Source: Kuschelorhynchus macadamiae (Eukaryota; Arthropoda; Insecta; Coleoptera; Curculionidae). Taken from it: 64,000 bases of DNA. Of the stretch, positions 54,640 to 64,000 are shown in pieces; position 1 is the first letter of the stretch; each line of letters starts with the position of its first letter. The stretch is from contig JAUTXW010001345.1 of the NCBI GenBank assembly GCA_030620095.1, forward strand, positions 1,635,001-1,699,000, in the 5' to 3' direction. Under the pieces are notes generated by a model, which was not told the origin of the DNA, did no database searches, and saw nothing but the letters and a program-made list of their open reading frames with translations. A program made the translations under genes and the position numbers.

Positions 54640-55510
54640 GAATGAATTTTTAGATATAAAATAAGAAGCCAATATTACGGCAAGTAAATGGGATATAATG
54701 CCAGAATTTCACCAGAAACGTACTTGCAACGTTTTTTCGATTAAGTTGCAAACGACTGTCTTTTTGTAACTGCTGAAGATGTTTTTATTAGACCCTGGAT
54801 ATTATTATTAGCCAGTTACAAAGTAGGACAATCAGTTTACATCAAATAACCACTAACTTCAATATTTTGGATATAGAAGTTCTGTTAAATTCTACTGATA
54901 CAGTAATATAGCAAATGGCGAAAAACATTCGTGAAATATAGGAAGGTGATATTTCAGATAAGCTTACCTATCAATCATTAGCTTTTCGAAAAGTTTTTCT
55001 GACGAACTTAAAAATCTTAAGTCAGTAAAAGATTTGCTAAAATTTATTATGGTTTACAATTACTCATCCAGTAGTAGCTTTACCGAAATAATTGCTCTAT
55101 GTACTCTATATCTTACAATTTCTGTTTAAGTTAAGTTTTATCCACAAATGTAGGCAACTGTTACAAATTAAGGTTTGAAAAGAAATACTTTAATTAAATT
55201 TACAATTAATATTCGTTAGCAATCAATATTTGTATATAATGAAAGATTATGGTTTACAATTACTCATCCAGTAGTAGCTTTACCGAAATAATTGCTCTAT
55301 GTACTCTATATCTTACAATTCCTGTGACTGTTGCAGCGGCACAACGATCGTTCTCAAAACTAAAATTAATAAAAACATATTTAAGGAACTTTATGCGTCA
55401 AAATGTCTTTGGCAATGCTTTCTTGAAAATACAGTGGCCCACTCTATAGATTTACAGGGAATTATTTCAACATTTGCCGCTGCTAAATCTAGAAACGTAG
55501 CTTTTTAAAA
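54640..55510 (+). pseudogene. hAT transposase remnant (ZMYM1-like C-terminus)
   Basis: The plus strand at 55255-55450 reads FTEIIALCTLYLTIPVTVAA, then AQRSFSKLKLIKTYLRNFM, the hAT C-terminal dimerisation motif with the catalytic Glu of ERSFS replaced by Gln. IDLQGIISTFAAAKSRNVAF ends the protein at about 55508. Upstream (54640-55050) weaker pieces suggest the middle of the same protein. A 79-bp segment is duplicated around a 121-bp insertion (see 55046-55324). It is related to, but more decayed than, the hAT at 55845-59569. Confidence 0.7.
55046..55324. repeat. 79-bp direct duplication flanking a 121-bp interspersed repeat
   Basis: 55046-55124 and 55246-55324 are identical (ATTATGGTTTACAATTACTC…). 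Between them, 55125-55245 is a sequence that recurs at 63386-63507 with about 90% or more identity. Confidence 0.88.
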
Positions 55511-56457
55511 GACATACCTTTATATATTTACCTTATAGTTTTAGTTTTTAACATTTTTGTTTCTAATATATAATAACACGCTTTATTAGTTTTAGTTTAT
55601 CTTTTTTCTGTGTCAATATTTAATTAATAAACGTTTTTAGTTATTATATAGTATTGTATTTTCTCTTCTGAGCAAAGCCGTAGATTTAAAGAGGTATAAA
55701 GGTTGTTGGCAATGTTGGCATCCCTCCCAAATATAACGTAATAAATTATAAACATATTAATTAGTACAAAATAAAAAAACGAACTCGTAGTGGCCCGCGG
55801 TAACAGAATCTTACAAAACAGTTGCAAAATATGGCAGGTAGAATCAGGGCCCGCTGTAGGGGGGGGCAACCCGGGCATTTGCCCGGAGCGGCTAAATTTG
55901 GAGCGGCATTTTTAGCTTGAAAACAATTTAATAAAAATAAATTAAACGGCGATTGGGAGCCAATATAATTTTTTGTCCATTGTAAGCATTTCATTCATCA
56001 TATTTTCTTAAGATTGAAAATGTTCGCTTACAATCGCAAACATTTTGCGCGCTTGGTGGATACGCACTTTAATAAAAAATATGAGACGTTCGGCACGCGA
56101 ATAGTTTCGCAGAAAAATGCCGGTCGCAATAGCAACGGACGACGCGGTTTTTTCGGGCGTCCAATTAGATGCTAATAAGCCACCTGCACCCTTTGTGATC
56201 GATGCGTTGGTGTCTTGTACCTATTTATTACTTATTAATTTCTATTTCTAATTGTGTTTGGTGCTTGTTCGATCTGTAGGGCGCACCCTCTTTAAGTTGA
56301 TGGGTCTAGTGCTAAAGTTTTTATTAATGAATTTATATGAATAATGAATAATATTATTATCTATGTATAATTAAGAACAGTTTCCGTTGCATGCGTTGTT
56401 GCCAAAATATGAATATTGTTCAGTGAATGTATTGGAAAACTTTTTCTGTTGTTTAAG

Positions 56458-56866
56458 GTAAGTGACAATTTTTTAGTTTAATCTCAATTTATTTACTGCG
56501 ATAGAAATTTTTTAAGAAATATTTGATTGGCTGTTACGCAGTAGTTGGGATAATTTTATAAAAGTTAAAAATTAAAAAAATACTTTAACATTTTTTGTAT
56601 ATCACAACAAACAACAATGTCGAAAATCTACCACATAATGTTTTCCTCAAATGCTTTTCATTTTTGTATAAAATCATAACATTATGTGGTAGATTTTCGA
56701 CATTGTTGTGATATACAAAAAATGTTAAAGTATTTTTTTTTAATTTTTAACTTTTTTAAATATAAAATTATCCTAACTATTGCGTAACAGCCAATCAAAT
56801 CTTTCTTAAAAAAGTGACAATTTTGTAATTTGATTTTTTTTTATCAAATAAATAACTGTATTATAG
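56458..56866 (+). other. Candidate intron in the hAT 5' region
   Basis: TTTAAG|GTAAGT at 56458 is a strong donor, and TGTATTATAG at 56857-56866 an acceptor, two bases before the transposase ATG. A 409-nt intron would thus separate a 5' UTR exon from the coding exon. It carries the palindromic insertion. Confidence 0.55.
56508..56813. mobile_element. Palindromic MITE, 135-bp arms, in the hAT intron
   Basis: Arms 56508-56642 and 56679-56813 are near-perfect reverse complements (ACATAATGTT…AACATTATGT at the centre, TTTTTTAAGAAAT and complement at the ends) around a 36-nt loop. AGTGACAATTTT occurs on both sides (56461 and 56814), so the insertion or a local duplication copied flanking sequence. 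Confidence 0.8.
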
Positions 56867-56867
56867 A

Positions 56868-59369
56868 ATGTCTGACGCAAGGAAAAGACTATCTAGTTCT
56901 CAGTATAAAAAAAAGAGGAACCCATCTACAAAAACAAGCTGGGGCATTGGCACATTTTTTACAAACTGGTCCAACTACTAGTAAGGTGTCAACATCGGAA
57001 AATGATGAAAATCCTGATAACGCTATGGTGAATGTAGTGGGCAAGGAGACTGAGACTAGTAACAGTAATGATGGTTCGTCGATCGAGCGCAATGAAAGTT
57101 ACGATACTAACGACACTATCGAAAATAATGACCGTGTCGAAAATATATCTTCTGATCCAGGAACATGGCCTCAAATCTTGGGAGATGCAGAAAGGTTATT
57201 TTTAGTCAGGGAGGGACCAGCTAAGCGTTTAATTAATTATTCATTTTTATCCGACAATAAAGGTCGTAAATTTAGTTCTAGTTACTATTATCGAGTGTTA
57301 AAAAATGGAGAACAAGTCCTAAGAGACTGGCTTGTTTACTCTATTTCTAAAAACTCAGTTTTTTGTTTTTACTGTAAATTGTTTGGTTGTAGTTTAAGTT
57401 CACTTTCAAAAGATGGTTACAATAACTGGAAGCACCTTGGTGAAACTTTAAGAAGTCACGAAAATTCAAGCGAACATGGTAAATCTAAGCAAGCATGGAT
57501 TGAACTTAGTCAGCGACTAAATTCAGGTCGCACTATAGACGCAGCCGCTCAAAGGCTAACTAATGCAGAAATAAATCATTGGTACGAGGTGCTTCTACGT
57601 ATTGTTTCCATAACAAAAATGCTTTGTGAAAATTGTTTAGCCTTCCAAGGCACAACCAATAAGCTCTATGAATATAATAATGGCAATTTTTTAAAATTAA
57701 TAGAGTTATTAGCAAAATTCGATCCGGTTATGGAAGAACATGTTCGTAGAGTCCTGAAACATGAAGCAGTTAAAGCAACATACCTTGGAAAAAATATTTA
57801 AAATGAAATAATTATGCTTCTTCACGATAATATAAAATCCTATATTGTAAATGCCATTAAAAAAGCAAAATATTATTCTATTATTCTAGATTGCACTCCT
57901 GATGTGAGTAAAATTGAGCAAATGACTTTAATAATTAGATATGTTTCTATAACTGTATCTGAAACGGATGTCAACACTGATGTTAATGAAAGTTTTTTGG
58001 GTTTTCTTCCAATTGAAAAGTCTACGGGTGAAGAACTGTCTAATGTAGTAATTAATGAACTAAATACTATAGGTTTAGATGTACAAAATATGAGAGGGCA
58101 AGGATATGACAATGGGGCAAATATGAGAGGTGATAAGGCGGGAGTGCAGACTAGAATTAGAAATATAAATCCTAGGGCATTTTTTGTACCTTGCAGTAAT
58201 CACATATTAAATTTGGTAGTAAATGACATGGCTAAGTCATCACTAGAGGCTGCAAATTTTTTTAACATGGTTCAAAAAATATATGTTTTTTTTCAGCGTC
58301 AACTCTACGATGGTCAATTCTTTTAAAGCATGTAAAAGGATTAACTTTAAAGCCTTTAAGTGACACCAGATGGGAGAGTAGAGTAGACGCTTTAAAACCA
58401 TTAAGGTATCAAATTGGTGACATATACGATGCTCTTTTAAATATTTATGAACATGCAGATATTGACAACTTAGTAAAAGTGGAAGCTTCTGGTCTATTAA
58501 ATTGCCTTAAAGACTTTAAATTTTTGTGTTCGGTAATTATTTGGTATCAAATCTTAAATCAAATAAACCCTATCAGCAAACTGATGCAATCTAAGGAATA
58601 TGATATATCATTAGCTATAAGTCTTATTAAAAATTGTCATTCTTTTTTTGTTAATCTAAGAACCGACGAATCCTTTAATAATGTCCTAATTGATGCAAAA
58701 GAACTGGCTAACGAAATCGACGCAGAGACTAATTTTAACTTAACATTACCAAGACATCGGGTTAGAAGAAGAAAAACTCAGTTTCCCTATGAAAATAGAG
58801 ATGAAGTGCTCGAAGATCCTAAAGAAAAATATAAAGTAGATTTTTTTTTTCTTTACAATTGATCAAGCAATTAATTCACCCCTTTTAAACTCCTAAGTGA
58901 CTATAGTAAATATTTTGAGTTTCTGTATGACATCTATAATTTAAAAAATATGTCAAGAGAAGATTTATTATCCCATTGTAAAGATTTAGAAAATATTTTA
59001 ACTTCTCGAGATTCATCTGATTTAAATGGAAATGAATTGGCCGATGAGATACCCGTCGTGTTTAATCTTCTAGGAAAAAAAGAAAGCTCTGCGGAAGTGC
59101 TCAAATTTATTACAAATTTAAACCTCGCACCAAACCTTAATATCGCATTACGGATTTTATTAACAATACCAGTTAGTGTTGCTAGTGGAGAAAGGAGTTT
59201 CTCCAAACTTAAATTAATTAAAAATTTTTTAAGGTCGACATCAACACAACCTCGACTGAATGGCTTAGCTATGATATCTATTGAGCATGTTATAGCTGAG
59301 AAATTAGATTTAAAGGATGTAATTAGAAATTTTGCGGAGTTGAAAGTTCGCAAAAAAGTGTTTTTTTAA
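56868..59369 (+). pseudogene. hAT transposase pseudogene (ZMYM1-like: TTF zinc finger, DUF4371, dimerisation)
   Basis: The start is the ATG at 56868 (MSDARKRLSSSQYKKKR). A frameshift near 56920 leads into TKQAGALAHFLQTGPTTSK-type sequence. A TTF-type zinc finger follows (VFCFYCKLFG…WKHLGETLRSHENSSEH), then DUF4371 with the first catalytic Asp in IILDCTPDVS, the second in GQGYDNGANMRG and VPCSNHILNLVV. The C-terminus has PVSVASGERSFSKLKLIK with the catalytic Glu. Lesions: the early frameshift, TAA at 57799 (KNI-stop-NEIIMLLHD), a one-base shift near 58297, another in the T run near 58845, and further disruption before 58950. All catalytic residues survive. It is the source type for the deleted copy at 13389-14737 and the scrap at 54640-55510, but not identical to either. 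Confidence 0.9.
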
Positions 59370-61107
59370 TTATATTTAAGTTTTAACTCTTTTGTGATTT
59401 GTTTTGATTTTGAATATAATAAAATTTTTTGTGCAGATTTACCTAAAATCTAAATTAATCAAATACCCTCATTCATCTCCTTTACTCCTGGGCTGGACTC
59501 CCAAATAAATTTTTGGGGCGGCAAATCTTATTTTTGCCCATATTGACCGAAAAGCTAGAGCGGGCCCTGGGTAGAATAATTATGAAAACCTAAAAAATGA
59601 AGATAGATGAGATAATAAAAATAATAATTATAATAATAATAATCTGTATTTAGCGTAAAGCACACTTGCAATATTACAATAAAACAATTATAATATATGT
59701 ATACATAAACCTAATGTGCTATACCTGAAAAGGCGAAGTTCATTCCTTAGGTATGCGAATGTCACCAAAGAATGGTCTTCCACTCAACCCTCAACAACAT
59801 AATAAATAAATTAAAAACAAAAAAAAGACAAACAAGAACAACAATTATTTTTACTTATAAAAAATTGAATACCTAAACAGAAAAGGAAACGTAATATATA
59901 CAGCTGCATTTAACTACGTTTAAGGCTAGCAGGCGCAAAGAAATTCACTCCTGTTTACTCAAAAGAAAATTTTTATAGGCTTTTTTAAAGTTTTCTATAG
60001 ATTTATTTTTAAATTCGGCGGGAATATCATTATACAGTGCAGATATCGAATATGAAAAAGATCTTTCAAAGAAGCTGGTTTTTTATGAGCAGGCGGAGTT
60101 ATTGCATCTTTAAATCTCAAATTAAGGTTGTGAACGTCCATGCGAAATTATACTTTATTAAACAAATACGGAGGACTGTTGTTTACAATAATATTGTTAT
60201 ACAGAACGGAGCGATGTAGTTTTCTCCGAGCAGACATTATTAACCATGCACTCTCTCTAATTTTGTGCCGAACTGATTCGCGCCTTCTGATCCCATACGC
60301 AAACCTCAAACAATAATGTTGTATTCTTTGAACTCTCTTAGAGTCAACATCGGTCAAGCAAGTATCATACGCAGTATCGCCATGGTTGAAAAAGGACAAA
60401 ACCAAAGAATCACATAACATAAGGCGAAGTTTTCTACTTAAGACTTGTCGTGAATTATACAAAATTTTTAGCTTATAAATAGCTTTTTTAACTCATTCAG
60501 AAATGTGCTTGTTAAACCGCAGTTCGGTATCCATCCAGACCCCAAGATTCCTGGCCGCGTCAACAAATTGTACACTTACGTCTCCAATTGATATATCTAT
60601 GTTGTTCTTGTGCAATAATCTATCCTTCTTTCGACCGAACAAAAGTCCTATACATTTTTTTGGGTTTAACGACAAGCAGTGATCTTTGGAAATCTTTGCA
60701 ATTTTTTGAAGTTCGTTGTTGACAATTTCACACCCATCAATAAATTTATCGGGAAAGAATGAATGCAGCAACTGGGTATTATCTGCATACATTTAAAGTT
60801 TTGCGTTTGAAACATGTTTGTGAAAAAAAGCAGTGTAGACTGTATATAGCACAGGTCCCAATATTGTCCCTTGATGCACACCCGTTAATATGCCTCTTAA
60901 TTTGGAATATCGTTGATCGATATATAGTCTTTGTTGTCGCCCTACAAGATAAGAGTGAAGTAGATCAATAGCCTGATTAGTTAGTCCAATAAATCTAAGA
61001 ATCCTAAGAAGAACAGTATGGTTTAGGGTATCAAAGGCTTTAGAATAGTCTAGAAGAATCATCACGGTCAGCATACCAGAGTCAATCTGGTTGACAGACA
61101 ACAATAT

Positions 61108-62061
61108 GTTAAACTTAATACTGTTTCAAGTGAATTGTCAACTAGTTCGTTTGGAATGCCCCAGGGATCAGTACTTGGGCCTCTGTTATACTCAATGTAT
61201 GTACTAAATCTAAAGTGTGCCAATCTGAAAGCCAGGTATTTCACATTTGCTGATGATGCTGTCCTAGTCTACTCAGCAACTGATGAGGAGATCTTGCGCG
61301 CGATGATCAGTGCTGATCTTGAAAGGTATGTTAACTGGCTATACTAAAACAGGCTTAAAATTAACATAGATAAAACTAAGTATATGGTACTCAAACAAAA
61401 AAATAAAAATGTTACAAATTTTGATATAAAAATAAATAATGTAAGTGTAGAAAAAGTATCGCAAATAAGATATCTGGGTTTAATAGTGGACGATAAGTTA
61501 AATTGGACTAATCACATAAACAAAATAATAGAAAAAATTCTTCCAATGATCTCAGCACTGTATAGATGTAGGCAATACTTAACATTAAAAACGAAAATGA
61601 ATGTTTATAACTCTTTCTTCCTCTCTCATCTTAGATACCTGCTCCCTGTGTGGGGTACGTGTGGCAAAGTCAACTTTGATAAGATTCAGACTCTTCAAAA
61701 CAAAATATTAAAAATTCTATTTAATTACAATAGGCTTGATGCGGCCGAACCCATGTATAGGGAGTTGGGTGTGTGTAGACTGGATGTTTTGTTAAAATTT
61801 GAACAGGGTAAATTGGTATATAGGGTGTTGAATAAAAGACAAAAATCAAATGTAAATATAATATTTTCAAATGAGGTTCATCAACATAACACAAGATTTC
61901 ATGATAACATATATCAACTATTTTCCAGGACTAATATAGGACTCACTAATCCTGTTGTACAGGCATGTGGGTTCTATAATGGCTTACCTGATTCAATAAA
62001 AAACATTAATAGCCTCAATATGTTTATAAATAAATTAAAGATTCACTTAGGTATTGTATAA
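61108..62061 (+). pseudogene. Partial RT of the inserted non-LTR element
   Basis: The frame reads FGMPQGSVLGPLLYSMYV, FTFADDAVLVYSA (catalytic ADD intact), a TAA at about 61345, then NRLKINIDKTKYMVLKQKNK, VSQIRYLGLIVDDKLNW and the C-terminal part to a natural-looking end (NKLKIHLGIV). The N-terminal half of RT, any endonuclease and ORF1 are missing by truncation. Apart from the single nonsense codon the frame is open, so this copy is younger than the element it sits in. It belongs to the jockey-type superfamily by motif order. Confidence 0.88.
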
Positions 62062-62313
62062 TGTTGGGATGTGCACTGTTGACTGGTTTGTTTGGGTTGT
62101 TTATTGGATTGCTTATTGTTATTATTGTTTAACTATTATTATTTAACTATAATATTATTACTGACTATATTACATTTCGCTTACATTGTTACCTTAAGTT
62201 AAGCTATTCTCGAGGCCAGTGCTTTAAGCACTGTTTAGAGAATTTAAATATAATGTGTAATTAAAATATTTCTGTAATTTGGTAAAAATAAATGATTTCA
62301 AAAAAAAAAAAAA
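62062..62313 (+). other. 3' UTR and poly(A) tail of the inserted element
   Basis: About 240 nt of A+T-rich sequence. AATAAA occurs at 62287-62292, about 10 nt before the A-run, as a polyadenylation signal. Confidence 0.8.
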
Positions 62314-62563
62314 CCGCTCTAATAATATGATCGGTAACATTTAATAAAGCACAACTATGGCTAGACCTAAAGCCAGATTGAAAATCGGGGAGTACACGGT
62401 TTTGATTTAAATGTGTAACAAGCTGTGTTTTGATGACACGTGCTATTATCTTTGACATTATAGGTATGATGCTTCTTGGCCTTAGATCGGTGAAACCTTT
62501 TACTCTATCTACCATTGGAAAAGGAACAACATTTGCGAGATAAATCGATCTAAAACTATACAT

Positions 62564-63383
62564 GTAGTCAATTTTGTTCTATTGTAACATGTATTGGAAA
62601 AATCTGAACATTGATGCATGCAATATATTGATCGAACATGCATATTATGTCGTAAATGTTATTGTACACCTGGCTGACATGTGTTTCTAAAGTGACAATT
62701 AATTCGCAATATTAGGTAGAAGTTTTTTTTCATTTTAGGATTATTACATTTATTAATTGGGTTTCTTATCACTTTATTGCGATGTTTATTTTAATGTATG
62801 TATAGGCCTGTTTTTATTCAAGTTTATACTATTATTGCGTGAAGTTTTTGATTAATGTACGTCGTAAAATGGCCACAGGAGTAGCGAGAACATGGGAAAA
62901 ACGCTAAAGAAACACTGTTCGGTTAACAATGAAGTGTGAGCACCGTGACTAATGGAAAATATCGCGTTCCATTGTCTGAACGGAAGGGCACTTGTCTCGG
63001 CTGTGTATTTTTAAATTGCACTGAACTTTTTTACAACGCACTGTTAAATTTTAATGAACCAGTGTGTAGGAAAGATTCCGGGAAAAAATAATTAGCGAAA
63101 AATGGCAACTGTGGCGTTTCTGTGCAACAATTGTTAAAGTCATTACCACTAAACTCGTAATAATTGTCCTGGTTTTCGGAACTAGTACTTGCCAAAATAT
63201 TTATATGCAAGCCCAGTCATGTTCTTTTCTCTATGTTGACGTATAGGCGCTTTTACAATTTAAAAGCAATGCCGTCGGCAATAATTACGCCATGCATGAA
63301 GCGACTTGTTCTGACTTCAATATGAGGAACTAGATGAGTGGGAAAAGAATAGTCGAATCTGTACTTGCGAAAACTATATTGTT
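62564..63383. other. No gene seen
   Basis: No ORF or paired repeat supported. Composition is more balanced at about 62860-63120. Confidence 0.4.
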
Positions 63384-63385
63384 AA

Positions 63386-63507
63386 AAGTTAAGTTTTATC
63401 CACAAATTTAGACAACTGTTACAAATTAAGGTTTGAAAAGAAATAGTTTAATTAAATTTACAATTAATATTCGTTAGCAATCAATATTTGTACATACTGA
63501 GAGATTA
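63386..63507. repeat. Second copy of the 121-bp interspersed repeat
   Basis: AGTTAAGTTTTATCCACAAA through AATCAATATTTGTA matches 55130-55245 with a handful of substitutions. No inverted ends or tail were recognised. Confidence 0.8.
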
Positions 63508-63704
63508 TGTAGATGATTATTATTATTAAATCAACTTCAACTATTCTAAACAATATGCAAGAATCGGCAACCATGTGGGAATCTGATAGTGACATGTCTT
63601 TGTGGTTACATTTTTAACCTGTTTTAAAATGCTGAACGCAGTTGTCAAAATACGTTTAAAAAAATAGTCTTAAACTAGAAAATTCGGAAAACTATACAAA
63701 AATT

Positions 63705-64000
63705 CCCTCGTTATGAATCCACACTTTTATAGTGAATTTAGTACATAGTCATAATAATATATGTATATTATCGTATTTTCAAACATTTTTATTGCTCGAC
63801 GTTTTGTTCCATCGTATTGGATTCCTACAAATATTTTACCAGTTTACCTATGCTATAATTTTAAAATAAGTAGTTTTTACAAAACACACCCTGATATTTT
63901 GTTACGTCATGTTGAATTCGTACCAGTTTATCACACTTAATTTTTCTACAGAATTTAATGTCAATGAATAAGATTTTTTACGTTGATTTTTTAAAAATTT
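63705..64000 (-). repeat. Unclassified repeat with internal tandem units, copy 3 (cut by window end)
   Basis: It starts TTCCCTCGTTATGAAT like copy 2, and has TTTTGTTCCATCGTATTGGA and a diverged second unit (TTTTGTTACGTCATGTTGAA) at about 125-bp spacing. It continues past the window. Confidence 0.6.

Larger units (their letters stand above)
55845..59569 (+). mobile_element. Full-length hAT element (ZMYM1 type), perfect 8-bp target duplication
   Basis: Ends CAGGGCCCGCT (55845) and AGCGGGCCCTG (to 59569) are inverted. GGTAGAAT flanks both sides (55837-55844, 59570-59577), an exact 8-bp duplication diagnostic of hAT. The 3.7-kb interior has a 5' region, an intron, and a broken transposase. A 306-bp palindrome sits in the intron. 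The intact target duplication shows a moderately recent insertion despite the dead gene. Near both ends the hAT resembles the Gly/Cys-rich GGGGGGGCAACCC type seen in abundant insect repeats. Confidence 0.93.
61095..62313 (+). mobile_element. Second non-LTR element, 5'-truncated, poly(A)-tailed, inserted into the first
   Basis: It begins inside an RT gene at about 61095 (RQQYVKLN) and ends in 14 A (62300-62313). Sequence of the opposite-strand RT gene resumes immediately on both sides, in phase and without a visible target duplication. This 5' truncation with a 3' poly(A) is typical of target-primed insertion. Confidence 0.9.
59578..62563 (-). mobile_element. Jockey-like non-LTR retrotransposon, 5'-truncated, interrupted
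   Basis: The minus-strand RT gene runs from about 62563 to 59950, broken by a plus-strand insertion at 61095-62313. Its 3' UTR ends in an A+T-rich TTATTATTATTATAATTATT tract (complement of about 59605-59645), like the simple-repeat tails of jockey/I-type elements. Everything 5' of the RT fingers is missing. Confidence 0.8.
59950..62563 (-). pseudogene. Reverse transcriptase pseudogene of the minus-strand non-LTR element
   Basis: The 5' part (62563-62314) reads KGFTDLRPRSIIPIMSKIIA, then LVTHLNQNRVLPDFQSGFR (RT fingers). After the insertion, at 61094 and below, it continues with VMILLDYSKAFDTLNHTVLL (first catalytic Asp), GVHQGTILGPVLYTVY, a stop codon, then MYADNTQLLHSF, where the second catalytic Asp is now Asn. 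Then come DAARNLGVWMDTELRFNKH, a stop, and KLRLMLCDSLVLSFFNHGDT. The frame stays constant across several stops (about 60793, 60493, 60148), so decay is mainly by point mutation. Non-functional. Confidence 0.88.

Noticed and set aside
57873..58112. Minus-strand ORF within the hAT region (also 58934-59353)
   Set aside because: Antisense of conserved hAT transposase sequence on the plus strand.
1..64000. CRISPR arrays, operons and Shine-Dalgarno sites
   Set aside because: No regularly spaced direct repeats with unique spacers, and all evidence points to a nuclear animal genome.

Overview
The window is eukaryotic and almost certainly from an insect genome. It is A+T-rich, has two intact nuclear tRNA genes with Pol III terminators, short (62-68 nt) GT-AG introns inside transposase genes, and many transposable-element families typical of insects (piggyBac, mariner, Tc1-like, DUF4817-type Tc1/mariner relatives, hAT of the ZMYM1 type, jockey-like non-LTR elements, an env-bearing Gypsy/errantivirus). 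A beetle is possible, but the sequence does not settle the order. No host protein-coding gene could be supported; every convincing protein-coding region belongs to a mobile element.

Layout. 1-5.4 kb: a TA-flanked DUF4817-type transposon with a broken transposase (743-2255) and a decayed jockey-like reverse transcriptase (about 3390-4760, minus). 5.4-8.2 kb: a MITE, tRNA-Val(AAC) and tRNA-Gly(GCC). 8.5-10.7 kb: a three-level nest, with a hAT-like MITE containing a perfect palindromic MITE, which has at its exact centre a transposon with an apparently intact, intron-containing transposase. 11-21.7 kb: RT scrap, a tandem duplication, an internally deleted hAT, a 1.4 kb hairpin element, a tRNA-Pro-like relic, a broken mariner with an internal duplication, and a Tc1-like scrap. 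22-26 kb: mostly featureless. 26-28.5 kb: a recently inactivated piggyBac. 29-30.2 kb: first copy of an unclassified repeat family with internal tandem units. 31-39 kb: mostly featureless, with a decayed hAT interrupted by another insertion.

39.4-41.6 kb: a DUF4817-type transposon with one uninterrupted 360-residue transposase and unusually long (about 626 bp) terminal inverted repeats that duplicate the first 60 codons of that gene. 43.3-52.8 kb: a long hairpin element between (TA)n arrays, followed by a complete errantivirus-like LTR element (44778-52709) with identical LTRs, tRNA-Ser primer site, gag, pol and env. 53-55.5 kb: hAT scraps and a second copy of the tandem-unit repeat. 55.8-59.6 kb: a full-length hAT with a perfect 8-bp target duplication but a broken transposase. 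59.6-62.6 kb: one non-LTR element inserted, in opposite orientation, into the RT gene of another. 63.4-64 kb: a small repeat and a third copy of the tandem-unit family.

Main points of interest: (i) three different transposons share CAGGGTG termini, TA targets and a DD35D catalytic spacing, and two of them have open transposase genes; (ii) one of these duplicates its DNA-binding domain in its inverted repeats, which could yield a natural short repressor; (iii) the dyad-centred insertion in a perfect palindrome; (iv) a splice arrangement in the LTR element that would turn a six-codon leader ORF into the env start. Because the window is a deep pile of nested insertions, relative ages can be read from the nesting order.
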